Assembly (NCBI RefSeq): GCF_023646285.1
Contig: NZ_JAMOKX010000003.1
Location: 124,001 to 188,000 of the forward strand
Length of the DNA: 64,000 bases
DNA from: Helicobacter colisuis
Lineage (GTDB): Bacteria > Campylobacterota > Campylobacteria > Campylobacterales > Helicobacteraceae
Direction: 5' to 3'
Position numbers and translations under genes: made by a program. The notes beneath the pieces were generated by a model. It was not told where the DNA came from, did not search any database, and worked only from the letters and a program-made list of their open reading frames with translations. Below, in pieces: positions 8,862 to 17,988 of the stretch. Every line of letters starts with the position of its first letter. Position 1 is the first letter of the stretch.

Positions 8862-9688
8862 TGTTAAGAGAGTTTTTTGAGATTTATTGCCAAAATGGCG
8901 GAGAAATTACTCCCCTTAGTCAATATTTAAAAGAAGAGCAAAAAGGTGCAGCGGTTTTGCTAGGTGGATTTATTTTGGATTTTTTAGACAAAATTCCAAC
9001 TTTGGCAACACAAAAGAATGTTTTTTTATTAAGCCCTTTAAATTTTAATCCAAACTTCAATATAAAGCAGTTTTTATACGAAGTGGGTTGTGAAGAATCA
9101 GTTTTAGCTCTTTTAGCAGAATTCTTATTGCAAGATGAAGTGATCAAAAATCAAAGCTTTATTAAAGAGCTTGATATTGGATATTTGGCTTCAGAAATTA
9201 ATTTGGCAGAAGAAGAAATTTTTGAGATTCAAAAAAGCTTTGGAGATAATTTGAAAAATACTTTAATTATCGGAAAAGATGTTGTTACTCATAAAAATGC
9301 TAAAAATATTGCAAAGATACTTGCATTATTTTCACAAAGTAAATCTTTAGAAGTAGTTTTTTTAGAAGAAGAGAAGGTATCTGTTTTGCCTCATTATGAA
9401 GAAATTTCTAAAATAGGAGAAGTTGGGAGTTTTGATGGTTTAGTCGCGTATTTACACTATGAACATTTAATAAAAACTCCCATACTAAAAGCTTCAAAAC
9501 AATTTGGGTTAGTTGGAAAAGTAGGAAATGGGGAGAAAATCAAAGTAATTTTTGATAGTTTAGAGGCGTTAGAAGTGGAGTTTTGTGAAAATAAAGAGAT
9601 TAAAGGAATGGTTGGGATTTTGTCATTACCTAAAAAAGAGAATTTTTGTTTTTGCTATCAAAAAATTAAGCTAGATAAGGTTATGTAA
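8861..9688 (+). CDS. HP1265-type subunit in the nuoF position, apparently a NuoG C-terminal paralogue
   Basis: 275 residues. It occupies the nuoF position but lacks the FMN- and NADH-binding motifs and the cluster cysteines of NuoF. A TTG start 30 bases upstream is possible, but ATG at 8861 follows AGAGGG and couples to the previous stop. Residues about 133-158 (IIGKDVVTHKNAKNIAKILA) closely resemble NuoG residues about 531-556, and residues about 222-265 (KIKVIFDS..., then a KEIKGMVGIL segment) resemble the NuoG C-terminus. It therefore looks like a shortened copy of the NuoG C-terminal domain that has lost about 130 residues between those blocks. Confidence 0.85.
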   Translation: MLREFFEIYCQNGGEITPLSQYLKEEQKGAAVLLGGFILDFLDKIPTLATQKNVFLLSPLNFNPNFNIKQFLYEVGCEESVLALLAEFLLQDEVIKNQSFIKELDIGYLASEINLAEEEIFEIQKSFGDNLKNTLIIGKDVVTHKNAKNIAKILALFSQSKSLEVVFLEEEKVSVLPHYEEISKIGEVGSFDGLVAYLHYEHLIKTPILKASKQFGLVGKVGNGEKIKVIFDSLEALEVEFCENKEIKGMVGILSLPKKENFCFCYQKIKLDKVM

Positions 9689-9690
9689 TT

Positions 9691-12129
9691 ATGGAAATGA
9701 TTCAAATTAAAATAGACAATCGTGAAATACTTTGCAAAGAGGGCGAGACTATTTTAAATGTGGCACGCGCTAATGATATTTTTATACCTGCGATCTGCTA
9801 CCTCTCTTGCTGTTCTCCAACTCTAGCTTGCAAAATGTGTATGGTAGAGGCTGATGGTAAGCGAGTGTATGCTTGTAATGCTAAGGTAAAAGAGGGTATG
9901 GAAGTGGTCGTAAATACTCCTGAGATAGAAGAGGAGAGAATTGCGATTATGCAAACCTATGATGTCAATCATCCTTTGCAATGTGGTGTGTGTGATAAGA
10001 GTGGGGAGTGTGAATTGCAAAATTACACACATTATGTTGGAATAAGAGAGCAAAAATACGCACTCAAAGATGATTATAAAGCTTTTAATCATTGGGGGCA
10101 AACAGTTTATGATCCAAATTTATGTATTGTGTGTGAGCGATGTGTAACATTGTGTAAAGATAAAATAGGCAAAGCTTATATTAAAACCATCAAAAGAGAT
10201 GGGGAAATGCCTGATAAAGAATACAAAGAAACAATGCCAAAAGATGCTTTTGGAGTTTGGAATAAAGCAAAAAAATCACTCATAGGACCAAGTGGCAGTG
10301 GAGATTGTCAGGATTGTGGAGAATGTGCGAGTGTGTGTCCTGTAGGAGCTTTGGGGATTGGGCATTTTCAATATCAATCTAATGCATGGGAGCTAGAAAA
10401 GATTCCTAGCACTTGTGTGTATTGTGGAAATGGCTGTCCTTTGACTTATGAAGTCAAGCAAGAGAGCATAAGTGGAGAAAAAAGAAAAATCTATCGTGTT
10501 ACAAGTGATTGGAACTTTGCAACTCTCTGTCCGGCAGGACGCTTGGCTTTTGAAACTAATCATCAAGAGATTCCTTATGAGACTTTAAAAAACAAAGACG
10601 CCTTTAATGCAACCATCGTGGCTTTTAAAGAATCAAAAACCATTCGATTTTTGGGGAATGTTACTAATGAAGAAGCTTTGATTTTGCAAACTTTAAAGCA
10701 GAGGTATAATTACCGCTTGGTGTGCGATGAAGTGTTTGCCTTTCAAGAGTTTTTGGCAGAATTTGCTAGTGGCAGTGGAAGTTTGGGCAAAGCCACGCAA
10801 AAGGAAATAACTCAAAGCACCTTTGTAATGTGTTTTGGTGGAGCAATGAGCTATGATATGCCAGTGGTAACACATAGCATTAATAATGCTATGAAGCAAA
10901 ACAAAGGTGCTACTTTGGCATATTTTCATACGATGAGAGATTGTGTGGCAAGTGGGTTTGTTAAACCTGCAAATTTGGTAGAAGCATTTTATAAGCCTCA
11001 AAGTGAGGAAGCATTTGCGCTCTTGTTAGCTAGTATTTGTATCCCAGAGATTCCACATTCTCTAAAAGATCAAATCCAAAAATATGAGAAGAAAATCTTT
11101 AAAGAAATTATTCAAAGTAATGAAAAATCAGAAACAGCAGAGGAAATTAAAGAAAATAAAGAAATTCTAAGTAGCGAATTGGTGGAATATTGTCTTTTAG
11201 AAGAAGCTAATTGTGCTTTTAAAAAGGATAATCTAGAGTTTGATATTGAGGCTTTAAGGAAAATGGCTTTGAGTGCTGAAAATCCGATTTTGATTGTTGG
11301 GCTTGATGTGTATCGTGCAAAAAATGCTAAAAATATTGCTCGCATTTTAGCTTTGATTGAAAAATATTCAAAGTTTAAAATTATGCTTTTGCCACCTAGT
11401 CCTAATGCACTAGGAATCTCTTTGATTTGTGAGTTAAGCCAAGAAAAAGAAGGCTATACAATAGGCTATAACACAAAAGGAGATTTTAGAATCGGCACAG
11501 AAAGTGATAATGTGCTTATTATGCCTTATTTACAAGAACAAGAAGGAACTTTTGTTAATGTAGATAAGCGAGTTGTTCCGCTCTCTAATGCAATTCCCTA
11601 CAAGGGTTATGAGCTTAATGACATTGCAAAAGAGCTTGGTTTGGACTTGGAGCATACCATTGACTACACGCAAGAATTGCCTATGCAAAAGGGCTTTAGA
11701 TGTGTGGAGTATGATAGTTTAAAATATGGCTTTTTAAATGATGGGACAGAGATACGCGGTTATTTGCTTAACCCCTTAATTGAAGAAAAAGAGATTAAAG
11801 TAGAAGAAGTGCGACTAGATCTGCTAGAATCCTATAATCTCTATGCAAGAGATGCTATGGCGCATTTTTCTAGAGAAACGCTTCAATCACAGCTTTTGTA
11901 TTCTAAAAATGGATTACAGGTTTCAGAGGCTTTGGCAAAGAGCTTGGGAGTAGAATCAGGCAATCTTGTAGAAGTGATTTTTGATGATTCTAAGGTATTA
12001 GCAGTGGAAGTTGTTGTTGATAAAGAAATGGAAGGCGGAATTGCAGCGCTTGGAGTGTGTGGCTTGGAGAAGTTTGAATATTTCCCTCAAAGTCGTTATG
12101 CAAGAGCGCAAATAAAGGTTATAAAATGA
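9691..12129 (+). CDS. nuoG: Complex I subunit G (75 kDa iron-sulfur subunit)
   Basis: 812 residues. NuoG carries electrons along the peripheral arm. Visible are the N-terminal [2Fe-2S] set (C36, C47, C50, C62), the His-Cys cluster (H94, C98, C101, C107), ferredoxin-like sets C145/148/151/155 and C206/209/212/216, and a further set C242/C245/C249 plus a Cys in NFATLCPAGR that matches cluster N7 of the molybdopterin-oxidoreductase-like domain. The C-terminal third is poorly conserved apart from the segments shared with the preceding gene. The ATG at 9691 is 2 bases after the preceding stop. It overlaps nuoH by 4 bases. Confidence 0.95.
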   Translation: MEMIQIKIDNREILCKEGETILNVARANDIFIPAICYLSCCSPTLACKMCMVEADGKRVYACNAKVKEGMEVVVNTPEIEEERIAIMQTYDVNHPLQCGVCDKSGECELQNYTHYVGIREQKYALKDDYKAFNHWGQTVYDPNLCIVCERCVTLCKDKIGKAYIKTIKRDGEMPDKEYKETMPKDAFGVWNKAKKSLIGPSGSGDCQDCGECASVCPVGALGIGHFQYQSNAWELEKIPSTCVYCGNGCPLTYEVKQESISGEKRKIYRVTSDWNFATLCPAGRLAFETNHQEIPYETLKNKDAFNATIVAFKESKTIRFLGNVTNEEALILQTLKQRYNYRLVCDEVFAFQEFLAEFASGSGSLGKATQKEITQSTFVMCFGGAMSYDMPVVTHSINNAMKQNKGATLAYFHTMRDCVASGFVKPANLVEAFYKPQSEEAFALLLASICIPEIPHSLKDQIQKYEKKIFKEIIQSNEKSETAEEIKENKEILSSELVEYCLLEEANCAFKKDNLEFDIEALRKMALSAENPILIVGLDVYRAKNAKNIARILALIEKYSKFKIMLLPPSPNALGISLICELSQEKEGYTIGYNTKGDFRIGTESDNVLIMPYLQEQEGTFVNVDKRVVPLSNAIPYKGYELNDIAKELGLDLEHTIDYTQELPMQKGFRCVEYDSLKYGFLNDGTEIRGYLLNPLIEEKEIKVEEVRLDLLESYNLYARDAMAHFSRETLQSQLLYSKNGLQVSEALAKSLGVESGNLVEVIFDDSKVLAVEVVVDKEMEGGIAALGVCGLEKFEYFPQSRYARAQIKVIK

Positions 12130-13124
12130 TGGGATTTGTGATTGAGACTTGTATTAAAGTTTTGTTGGTAGTTTTAATATTTTTTGCATTAGCAGGATTT
12201 TCAACTTATATTGAGCGTAAAGTTTTGGCTTTTTTTCAAAGAAGACTTGGACCTGCAATAGTGGGACCTTTTGGGATTTTGCAGATTTTAGCAGATGGAA
12301 TCAAGCTTTTTACAAAAGAGGACATTGTCCCAAGTGGTGCTAATTCTTTGATTTTTAGAATTGCACCAGTGATCACTGCTGCTACGGCTTTTATTGCAAT
12401 GGCTCCCATTCCATTTTTTCCAGAATTTGAGCTTTTTGGTAGGGTGATTCAGCCGATTATTTCAGATATTAATGTTGGTGTTTTGTTTGTGCTTGGAGTG
12501 GGAGCTGCTGGACTTTATGGACCACTTTTAGGGGGGATTAGTGCAAATAGTAAATATTCACTTTTGGGGGCTGCTAGGACAGCAATTCAGCTTTTGAGTT
12601 TTGAAGTAGTTTCTGGATTATCGCTTTTAGCACCTATTATGCTTGTTGGTTCTTTGTCACTTGTAGATATTAATCAATATCAAAGCAATGGAATCGCAAA
12701 TTGGCTTATTTTTTCTCAACCTTTAGCTTTTGTTTTGTTTTTGTTTGCAGGCTATGCGGAGTTAAATCGAACGCCTTTTGATTTGTTGGAGCATGAAGCT
12801 GAGATTATAGCAGGGTATGCCACAGAGTATGCAGGAATGCGTTGGGGAATGTTCTTTATTGGAGAGTATGCAAATATGATTACTCTTTCATTTCTTGTTT
12901 CGTTGTTATTTTTGGGTGGCTTTAATCCGCTTTGGTTTATTCCTGGTGGGATTGCCATTATCTTAAAAGTAATGTTTTTTATTTTTCTGTTTATGTGGGT
13001 TAGAGCAGCATTTCCACACATTAGACCCGATCAACTTATGGGAATGTGCTGGAAAGTCTTGTTTCCTTTAGCACTTTTGAATATTTTAATTACAGGAATT
13101 GTTGTTTTAGGTGGTGGTCTATGA
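12126..13124 (+). CDS. nuoH: Complex I membrane subunit H
   Basis: 332 residues with about eight membrane segments. NuoH links the quinone site to the membrane arm. Signature segments seen are STYIERKVLAFFQRRLGP (residues about 26-43), ADGIKLFTKEDIVP, and NRTPFDLLEHEAEIIAGY, which carries the conserved acidic residues. Start is the first of two adjacent ATGs in the nuoG stop overlap. The end overlaps nuoI. Confidence 0.96.
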   Translation: MMGFVIETCIKVLLVVLIFFALAGFSTYIERKVLAFFQRRLGPAIVGPFGILQILADGIKLFTKEDIVPSGANSLIFRIAPVITAATAFIAMAPIPFFPEFELFGRVIQPIISDINVGVLFVLGVGAAGLYGPLLGGISANSKYSLLGAARTAIQLLSFEVVSGLSLLAPIMLVGSLSLVDINQYQSNGIANWLIFSQPLAFVLFLFAGYAELNRTPFDLLEHEAEIIAGYATEYAGMRWGMFFIGEYANMITLSFLVSLLFLGGFNPLWFIPGGIAIILKVMFFIFLFMWVRAAFPHIRPDQLMGMCWKVLFPLALLNILITGIVVLGGGL

Positions 13125-13750
13125 GTCGATATGTTAAATTGGTGGATCAAAATCCAAAGCTTAACTATACACAGAAGTTTGTAAAGTTTTGGAATCGTGC
13201 ATTAAAGGGCGAGTTGTTTGTGGGGCTTTGGTTGGTATTAAAGGAGCTTTTAAAAGCACAAATTCACACGGTGCAGTATCCACTAGAAAAACTACCTTTA
13301 AGCCCAAGGTATCGCTCTGTGCATGAATTAAAGCGATTATTGGAGAGTGGAAATGAGCGGTGCATTGGTTGTGGGTTGTGTGAAAAGATTTGTGTTTCTA
13401 ATTGTATTCGTATGGAAACAGCTTATGGGGAAGATAAGCGCAAGAAAGTTTTAGAATATACCATCAATTTTGGTCGTTGCATTTATTGTGGGCTTTGTGC
13501 AGAAGTTTGTCCTGAGTTAGCTATCGTGCATGGCAAGCGCTATGAAAATGCAAGCGAACAGCGAGCCTCGTTTTCTTTAAAAGAGGATATGCTAACGCCT
13601 ATGGACAAAATACTATCTGGCTTAGATAGTGAATATGAAGGAGTGGGAAGTGTTAGCATAGATGCTGATAAAAAAATCAAAGCAACTCCATTAAAGTATT
13701 TAGAAAAATTAGAGCAAAAAGATGAAGAAAAAGGGGTTGAAAATGTTTGA
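13121..13750 (+). CDS. nuoI: Complex I subunit I, 2[4Fe-4S] protein
   Basis: 209 residues. NuoI carries clusters N6a and N6b. Two motifs are visible: C81-IGC-GLC-EKIC91 and C120-IYC-GLC-AEVCP. The frame is open back to 13046, but MSRYVKLVDQ at 13121, overlapping the nuoH stop by 4 bases (ATGA) and preceded by AGGTGG, is the likely start. The C-terminal extension after residue 165 is charged and lies beyond the ferredoxin fold. Confidence 0.95.
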   Translation: MSRYVKLVDQNPKLNYTQKFVKFWNRALKGELFVGLWLVLKELLKAQIHTVQYPLEKLPLSPRYRSVHELKRLLESGNERCIGCGLCEKICVSNCIRMETAYGEDKRKKVLEYTINFGRCIYCGLCAEVCPELAIVHGKRYENASEQRASFSLKEDMLTPMDKILSGLDSEYEGVGSVSIDADKKIKATPLKYLEKLEQKDEEKGVENV

Positions 13751-14306
13751 GGCTATTGCTTTTTATGTTTTTAGTGCATTAACTTTAGCAATGTTTTTGG
13801 TTGTGGTAAGCACAAGCAGTATTCTTTATGCTTTGAGTGCTTTGGCGGCAGGAATGATTTTTATTTCTGGCTTTTTCTTTTTGCTCGGTGCAGAGTTTTT
13901 AGGGGTTGTGCAAATTGTTGTTTATACAGGGGCTATTATCGTGCTTTATGCTTTTGCAATTATGTTTTTTGATGTGCAAAAATTACAAACTGAAAGGGTT
14001 GAAAATCCTCGTGTTTTATTTTTATTAACAGGACTTAGTGCCTTGCTTTTGGTAGTGGTTGTAGCTGTTCCCATTGTAAGTGAAAATCTCACTCAACTCT
14101 CACCACAGATTCCAATCAATAAAGAAATAGGAAATGTGCAGATGATAGGGTATATGCTTTTTACAAAATTCCTAATTCCTTTTGAAATTGCTGCTATTAT
14201 GCTTTTGGTGGCAATGATTGCAGGAATTATTTTGGCGGGTAAGGGTATGCAGCATTCTCTTACTTTAAATGAGAGCGAAGAAATACAAGCAAAGGATAAA
14301 GAATGA
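13743..14306 (+). CDS. nuoJ: Complex I membrane subunit J
   Basis: 187 residues with about five membrane segments. NuoJ is a membrane-arm subunit next to NuoK and NuoH; the segment with FLGVVQIVVYTGAIIVLYAF (about residues 54-73) is the family core. An in-frame ATG at 13722 exists, but 13743 has AAAAAGGGG upstream and starts MFEAIAFYVF. It overlaps nuoI by 8 bases and nuoK by 4. Confidence 0.95.
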   Translation: MFEAIAFYVFSALTLAMFLVVVSTSSILYALSALAAGMIFISGFFFLLGAEFLGVVQIVVYTGAIIVLYAFAIMFFDVQKLQTERVENPRVLFLLTGLSALLLVVVVAVPIVSENLTQLSPQIPINKEIGNVQMIGYMLFTKFLIPFEIAAIMLLVAMIAGIILAGKGMQHSLTLNESEEIQAKDKE

Positions 14307-14605
14307 TCACACTAAATCATTATTTGATTGTATCGGTTTTAATGTTTGTAATTGGTGTGTTTGGGATATTAAGGCGCAAAAATCTTTTAATGTTATTTTT
14401 TTCAACAGAGATTTTGTTAAATGCGGTGAATATCGGCTTAGTTGCCATTGGGTATTACTTGGGGGATTTAAAGGGGCAGCTTTTTGCCTTTTTTATTCTT
14501 GCAGTTGCAGCAAGTGAAGTTGCTGTTGGGGTTGGGTTATTGATTGCTTGGCATAAAAAATATCATACGCTTGATTTAGATTCTTTACAAACAATGAAGG
14601 GCTAG
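14303..14605 (+). CDS. nuoK: Complex I membrane subunit K
   Basis: 100 residues, exactly the family size, with three membrane segments. The conserved FFSTEILLNAVNIGLVA (about residues 32-48) carries the membrane glutamate, and ASEVAVGVGLLIAW the second one. ATGA overlap with nuoJ. It belongs to the antiporter-like chain of the membrane arm. Confidence 0.96.
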   Translation: MITLNHYLIVSVLMFVIGVFGILRRKNLLMLFFSTEILLNAVNIGLVAIGYYLGDLKGQLFAFFILAVAASEVAVGVGLLIAWHKKYHTLDLDSLQTMKG

Positions 14606-14608
14606 AGT

Positions 14609-16465
14609 ATGGAATGGATTTTATATATGGCTTTGTTTTCGCCTTTAGTGGGTGCATTTTTTGGGATTCCCTTTGCTTCAAAAAGTAAATTCTTATTTGT
14701 AGGAGTATTTGCAACTTTAATGCTAGGGGTTTCGTTTGTAGCCTCTTTAATGCTGTTTGTTTATGCTTTTCAAGGCGGAGTTTTAAAAGTCGTGCTTATG
14801 GATTGGATTGGGGCTGGGGGGCTTTATATTCCTTTTGGTTTTTTGATTGATAGTGTAAGTGCGACAATGGTGCTTGTAGTAACGCTTGTTTCTTTATGCG
14901 TTCATTTATATTCAATTGGTTATATGAAACACGATGAAAGTTTTAATCGCTTTTTTGTTTATTTGAGTGCTTTTGTGTTTTCTATGCTGATTTTAGTAAT
15001 GAGCGATAATTTTGCTGGATTGTTTATTGGCTGGGAGGGTGTAGGACTCTGTTCTTGGTTGCTGATTGGCTTTTGGTACGGAAGAGATTCGGCTTCTTTT
15101 GCCGCCAATGAGGCGTTTATTATGAATCGGATTGCTGATCTTGGAATGCTGCTTGGAATCTTTTTAATTTACTGGGTGTTTGGCACTTTAAATTATGAAA
15201 TTGTTTTAAGCAATATTTATGAAGCGCCTTATGGGATTTTAGTAGCAATTGGAATCTTGCTTTTTGTGGGTGCAATGGGTAAGAGTGCGCAGTTTCCACT
15301 TCATACTTGGCTTGCCGATGCGATGGAGGGACCAACTCCTGTTTCTGCGCTAATCCATGCTGCAACAATGGTAACAGCTGGGGTTTATCTTGTGGTTAGA
15401 GCAAATCCTCTTTATGCGATGATTCCTGAAGTGAGTTTTGCTATTGCTTCTTTAGGGGCTTTTGTAGCTGTTTTTGCAGCGAGTATGGCACTTGTTAATA
15501 AGGATTTAAAGCGCATTATTGCTTATTCAACACTCTCGCAGTTGGGTTATATGTTTGTAGCAGCTGGGCTTGGTGCGTATTGGATAGCACTTTTCCACTT
15601 AGCCACTCACGCATTTTTTAAATCTTTGTTGTTTTTGGGAGCTGGAAATGTTATGCATGCTATGAATGATAAATTGGATATTACTAAAATGGGAGCTTTG
15701 TATAAACCGCTAAAATACACTGCGATTTTAATGATTCTAGCTTCAATTGCATTAGCAGGAATCTATCCTTTCTCTGGCTTTTTCTCCAAAGATAAAATTT
15801 TAGAAGCAGCTTTTGGAAGCGAAGCTTATGTGCTTTGGGGAATGTTGCTTGTGGGAGCATTTTTAACCGCTTTTTATAGTTTTAGATTGATTATGCTTGT
15901 ATTTTTTGTGGAAAAAAGGCACGAAGAAACTCCACACGAAGCTTATCCTTATATGATTTATGCAATGATTCCACTTGGTATTTTGGCGGTTTTTAGTGGT
16001 TTGTTTGAATCAAATTTTCACCATTTTATCTTAAAGACTCTGCCCGATTTTGATTCTAATTTAAATCAAAAAGTAATATGGATTTTAATTGGAGCAACAA
16101 CTATTATCGCACTTAGTGGAATTTTATTTGCGATTTTTAAATATAAAAATGGTGGTTTTTCTAAAAAGTGGGAAGAAACTTTTGTTTATAGACTTTTATC
16201 GCAGCAGTATTACATTCCTAAATTTTATGAAATTGTTTTTATACGTGGTTATGAAAAAATATCACAATTGATGTGGAGTATTGATAAAAAGGTGGTTGAT
16301 TTTGTGGTGGATGCGATTGCTTATTTGTTAAGTGATAGTGGAGAGAAGTTGCGCGTGATTCAGAGTGGAAATCTATCTAAAATGTTACGCATTATGTTTT
16401 TTGGGTTAGTGTTTTTGTTAGCACTTGTATTTGTTTATAGGGAGAACTTATGGATTACATTCTAA
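14609..16465 (+). CDS. nuoL: Complex I antiporter-like subunit L
   Basis: 618 residues with roughly 16 membrane segments and the long C-terminal lateral helix expected of NuoL. Conserved proton-channel segments are seen in FIGWEGVGLCSWLLIGFW (the TM5 glutamate), GKSAQFPLHTWLADAMEGPTPVSALIHAATMV and SQLGYMFVAAGLG. It begins 3 bases after the nuoK stop and overlaps nuoM by 16 bases. Confidence 0.96.
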   Translation: MEWILYMALFSPLVGAFFGIPFASKSKFLFVGVFATLMLGVSFVASLMLFVYAFQGGVLKVVLMDWIGAGGLYIPFGFLIDSVSATMVLVVTLVSLCVHLYSIGYMKHDESFNRFFVYLSAFVFSMLILVMSDNFAGLFIGWEGVGLCSWLLIGFWYGRDSASFAANEAFIMNRIADLGMLLGIFLIYWVFGTLNYEIVLSNIYEAPYGILVAIGILLFVGAMGKSAQFPLHTWLADAMEGPTPVSALIHAATMVTAGVYLVVRANPLYAMIPEVSFAIASLGAFVAVFAASMALVNKDLKRIIAYSTLSQLGYMFVAAGLGAYWIALFHLATHAFFKSLLFLGAGNVMHAMNDKLDITKMGALYKPLKYTAILMILASIALAGIYPFSGFFSKDKILEAAFGSEAYVLWGMLLVGAFLTAFYSFRLIMLVFFVEKRHEETPHEAYPYMIYAMIPLGILAVFSGLFESNFHHFILKTLPDFDSNLNQKVIWILIGATTIIALSGILFAIFKYKNGGFSKKWEETFVYRLLSQQYYIPKFYEIVFIRGYEKISQLMWSIDKKVVDFVVDAIAYLLSDSGEKLRVIQSGNLSKMLRIMFFGLVFLLALVFVYRENLWITF

Positions 16466-17988
16466 CGCTGCTTATCTTTTTTCCTTTTTTGGGTGCTTTG
16501 CTTGCAGTTGGGATTAAGGAAAACCTAAAAGCTTATGGGGTTATGATTAGTTTTATTGAGTTGCTTTTGGTTTTATTAATGTGGTTTATGTTTGATAGTG
16601 AGATTGAGGGCTATCAATTTATAAACTTCTTCCCATTGGTGTCGAGTTTTGGTGTTAGTTATTTGGTTGGACTTGATGGCATTTCATTGTTTTTGATTGT
16701 TTTAAGCGCCTTAATTAGCTTTTTGGCTTTTATTTATCTTAATGAACAAAAAGAATTAAAAAAGCTAATCATTTCTCTTTTATGTTTAGAAGGTATTATG
16801 ATAGGCGTTTTTTGCGCTTTAGATGTTATCTTGTTTTATGTTTTTTGGGAGCTTTCTTTGGTGCCTATGCTGTATATTATTGGTGCTTGGGGAAGTGAAA
16901 ATAGGGTGTATGCGGCTGTAAAATTCTTTTTATATACCTTTTTAGGGTCGCTTATTATGTTGGTTGGAATCTTATTTTTAGCTTATTATTATTTTAATGT
17001 GAGTGGTATTTGGACTTTTTCGCTAATAGAATGGTATAGTTTTGGGGCGATTACAAAAGATGTTCAAATATGGCTATTTCTTGCATTCTTTTGTGGATTG
17101 GCTGTTAAAGTTCCAATGTTTCCTTTCCATACTTGGTTGCCTTATGCGCACGGACAAGCGCCAACGATTGGTTCGGTGATTCTAGCGGCAGTTTTGTTAA
17201 AAATGGGAACCTATGGATTTGTTCGTTTTTCTCTACCCTTGTTTCCTGATGCAAGTGTGTCTTTGATGATTCCTATGGCGATTTTGGCGCTAATTATGAT
17301 TGTTTATGGATCATTGGTAGCTTTTGCGCAAAAAGACATTAAGCAGGTCATTGCTTATAGCTCTATTTCGCATATGGGTGTGATTATGATTGGAATCTTT
17401 GCGCTAAATTTAGAGGGGATTGCGGGGGCAATATTCCTTATGTTAAGCCATGGAGTGATAAGTGGAGCATTATTTATGCTTGTGGGTGTGATTTATGATC
17501 GGCGACATACCAAACTAATGAGTGAGTTTGGTGGATTGGCAAAGGTTATGCCAAATTATGCTATGGTTTTTGGAATCATGATGATGGCTTCAATTGGGTT
17601 GCCACTTACAATGGGCTTTGTTGGAGAGTTTTTGTCTTTGTTAGGATTTTTTAAAGTATCGCCTATTATGACAGGAATTGCTGGGCTTAGCATTATTGTT
17701 GGAGCGGTTTATATGCTCTATTTGTATCGAAAGGTTTTTTATGGAGTTTCACACAATGCCGCAAATCAAAAGTTAAAAGATTTGGATTCTAGAGAATTGA
17801 GTGCATTGTTACCATTGGTAGTTATTGTGATTTGGTTGGGGGTTTATCCAAAACCGCTTTTAGAGCCTATTAATAAAGGTGTGGAGAATATGTTTGCTGT
17901 GTTGTATTCGCATATTGATTTAGAAGAGACTAAAGATTTTTTTAATTTTGAAAGCTTAGAAAATCCCTTAACTTGGGAGGGTAAATAA
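16450..17988 (+). CDS. nuoM: Complex I antiporter-like subunit M
   Basis: 512 residues with about 14 membrane segments. NuoM is one of three Mrp-type proton-pumping subunits; LFYVFWELSLVPMLYIIG (TM5 Glu), KVPMFPFHTWLPYAHGQAP and VIAYSSISHMGVIM are visible. The ATG overlaps the nuoL 3' end and follows ATAGGGAG. The stop shares one base with the nuoN ATG (TAATG). Confidence 0.96.
   Translation: MDYILTLLIFFPFLGALLAVGIKENLKAYGVMISFIELLLVLLMWFMFDSEIEGYQFINFFPLVSSFGVSYLVGLDGISLFLIVLSALISFLAFIYLNEQKELKKLIISLLCLEGIMIGVFCALDVILFYVFWELSLVPMLYIIGAWGSENRVYAAVKFFLYTFLGSLIMLVGILFLAYYYFNVSGIWTFSLIEWYSFGAITKDVQIWLFLAFFCGLAVKVPMFPFHTWLPYAHGQAPTIGSVILAAVLLKMGTYGFVRFSLPLFPDASVSLMIPMAILALIMIVYGSLVAFAQKDIKQVIAYSSISHMGVIMIGIFALNLEGIAGAIFLMLSHGVISGALFMLVGVIYDRRHTKLMSEFGGLAKVMPNYAMVFGIMMMASIGLPLTMGFVGEFLSLLGFFKVSPIMTGIAGLSIIVGAVYMLYLYRKVFYGVSHNAANQKLKDLDSRELSALLPLVVIVIWLGVYPKPLLEPINKGVENMFAVLYSHIDLEETKDFFNFESLENPLTWEGK

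Noticed and set aside
10693-11001. 102-residue frame antisense to nuoG
   Set aside because: No ribosome site, no family resemblance, wholly inside nuoG.
14269-14517. 82-residue frame across the nuoJ-nuoK junction
   Set aside because: It overlaps two certain genes, and its composition is that of a shifted membrane-protein frame.
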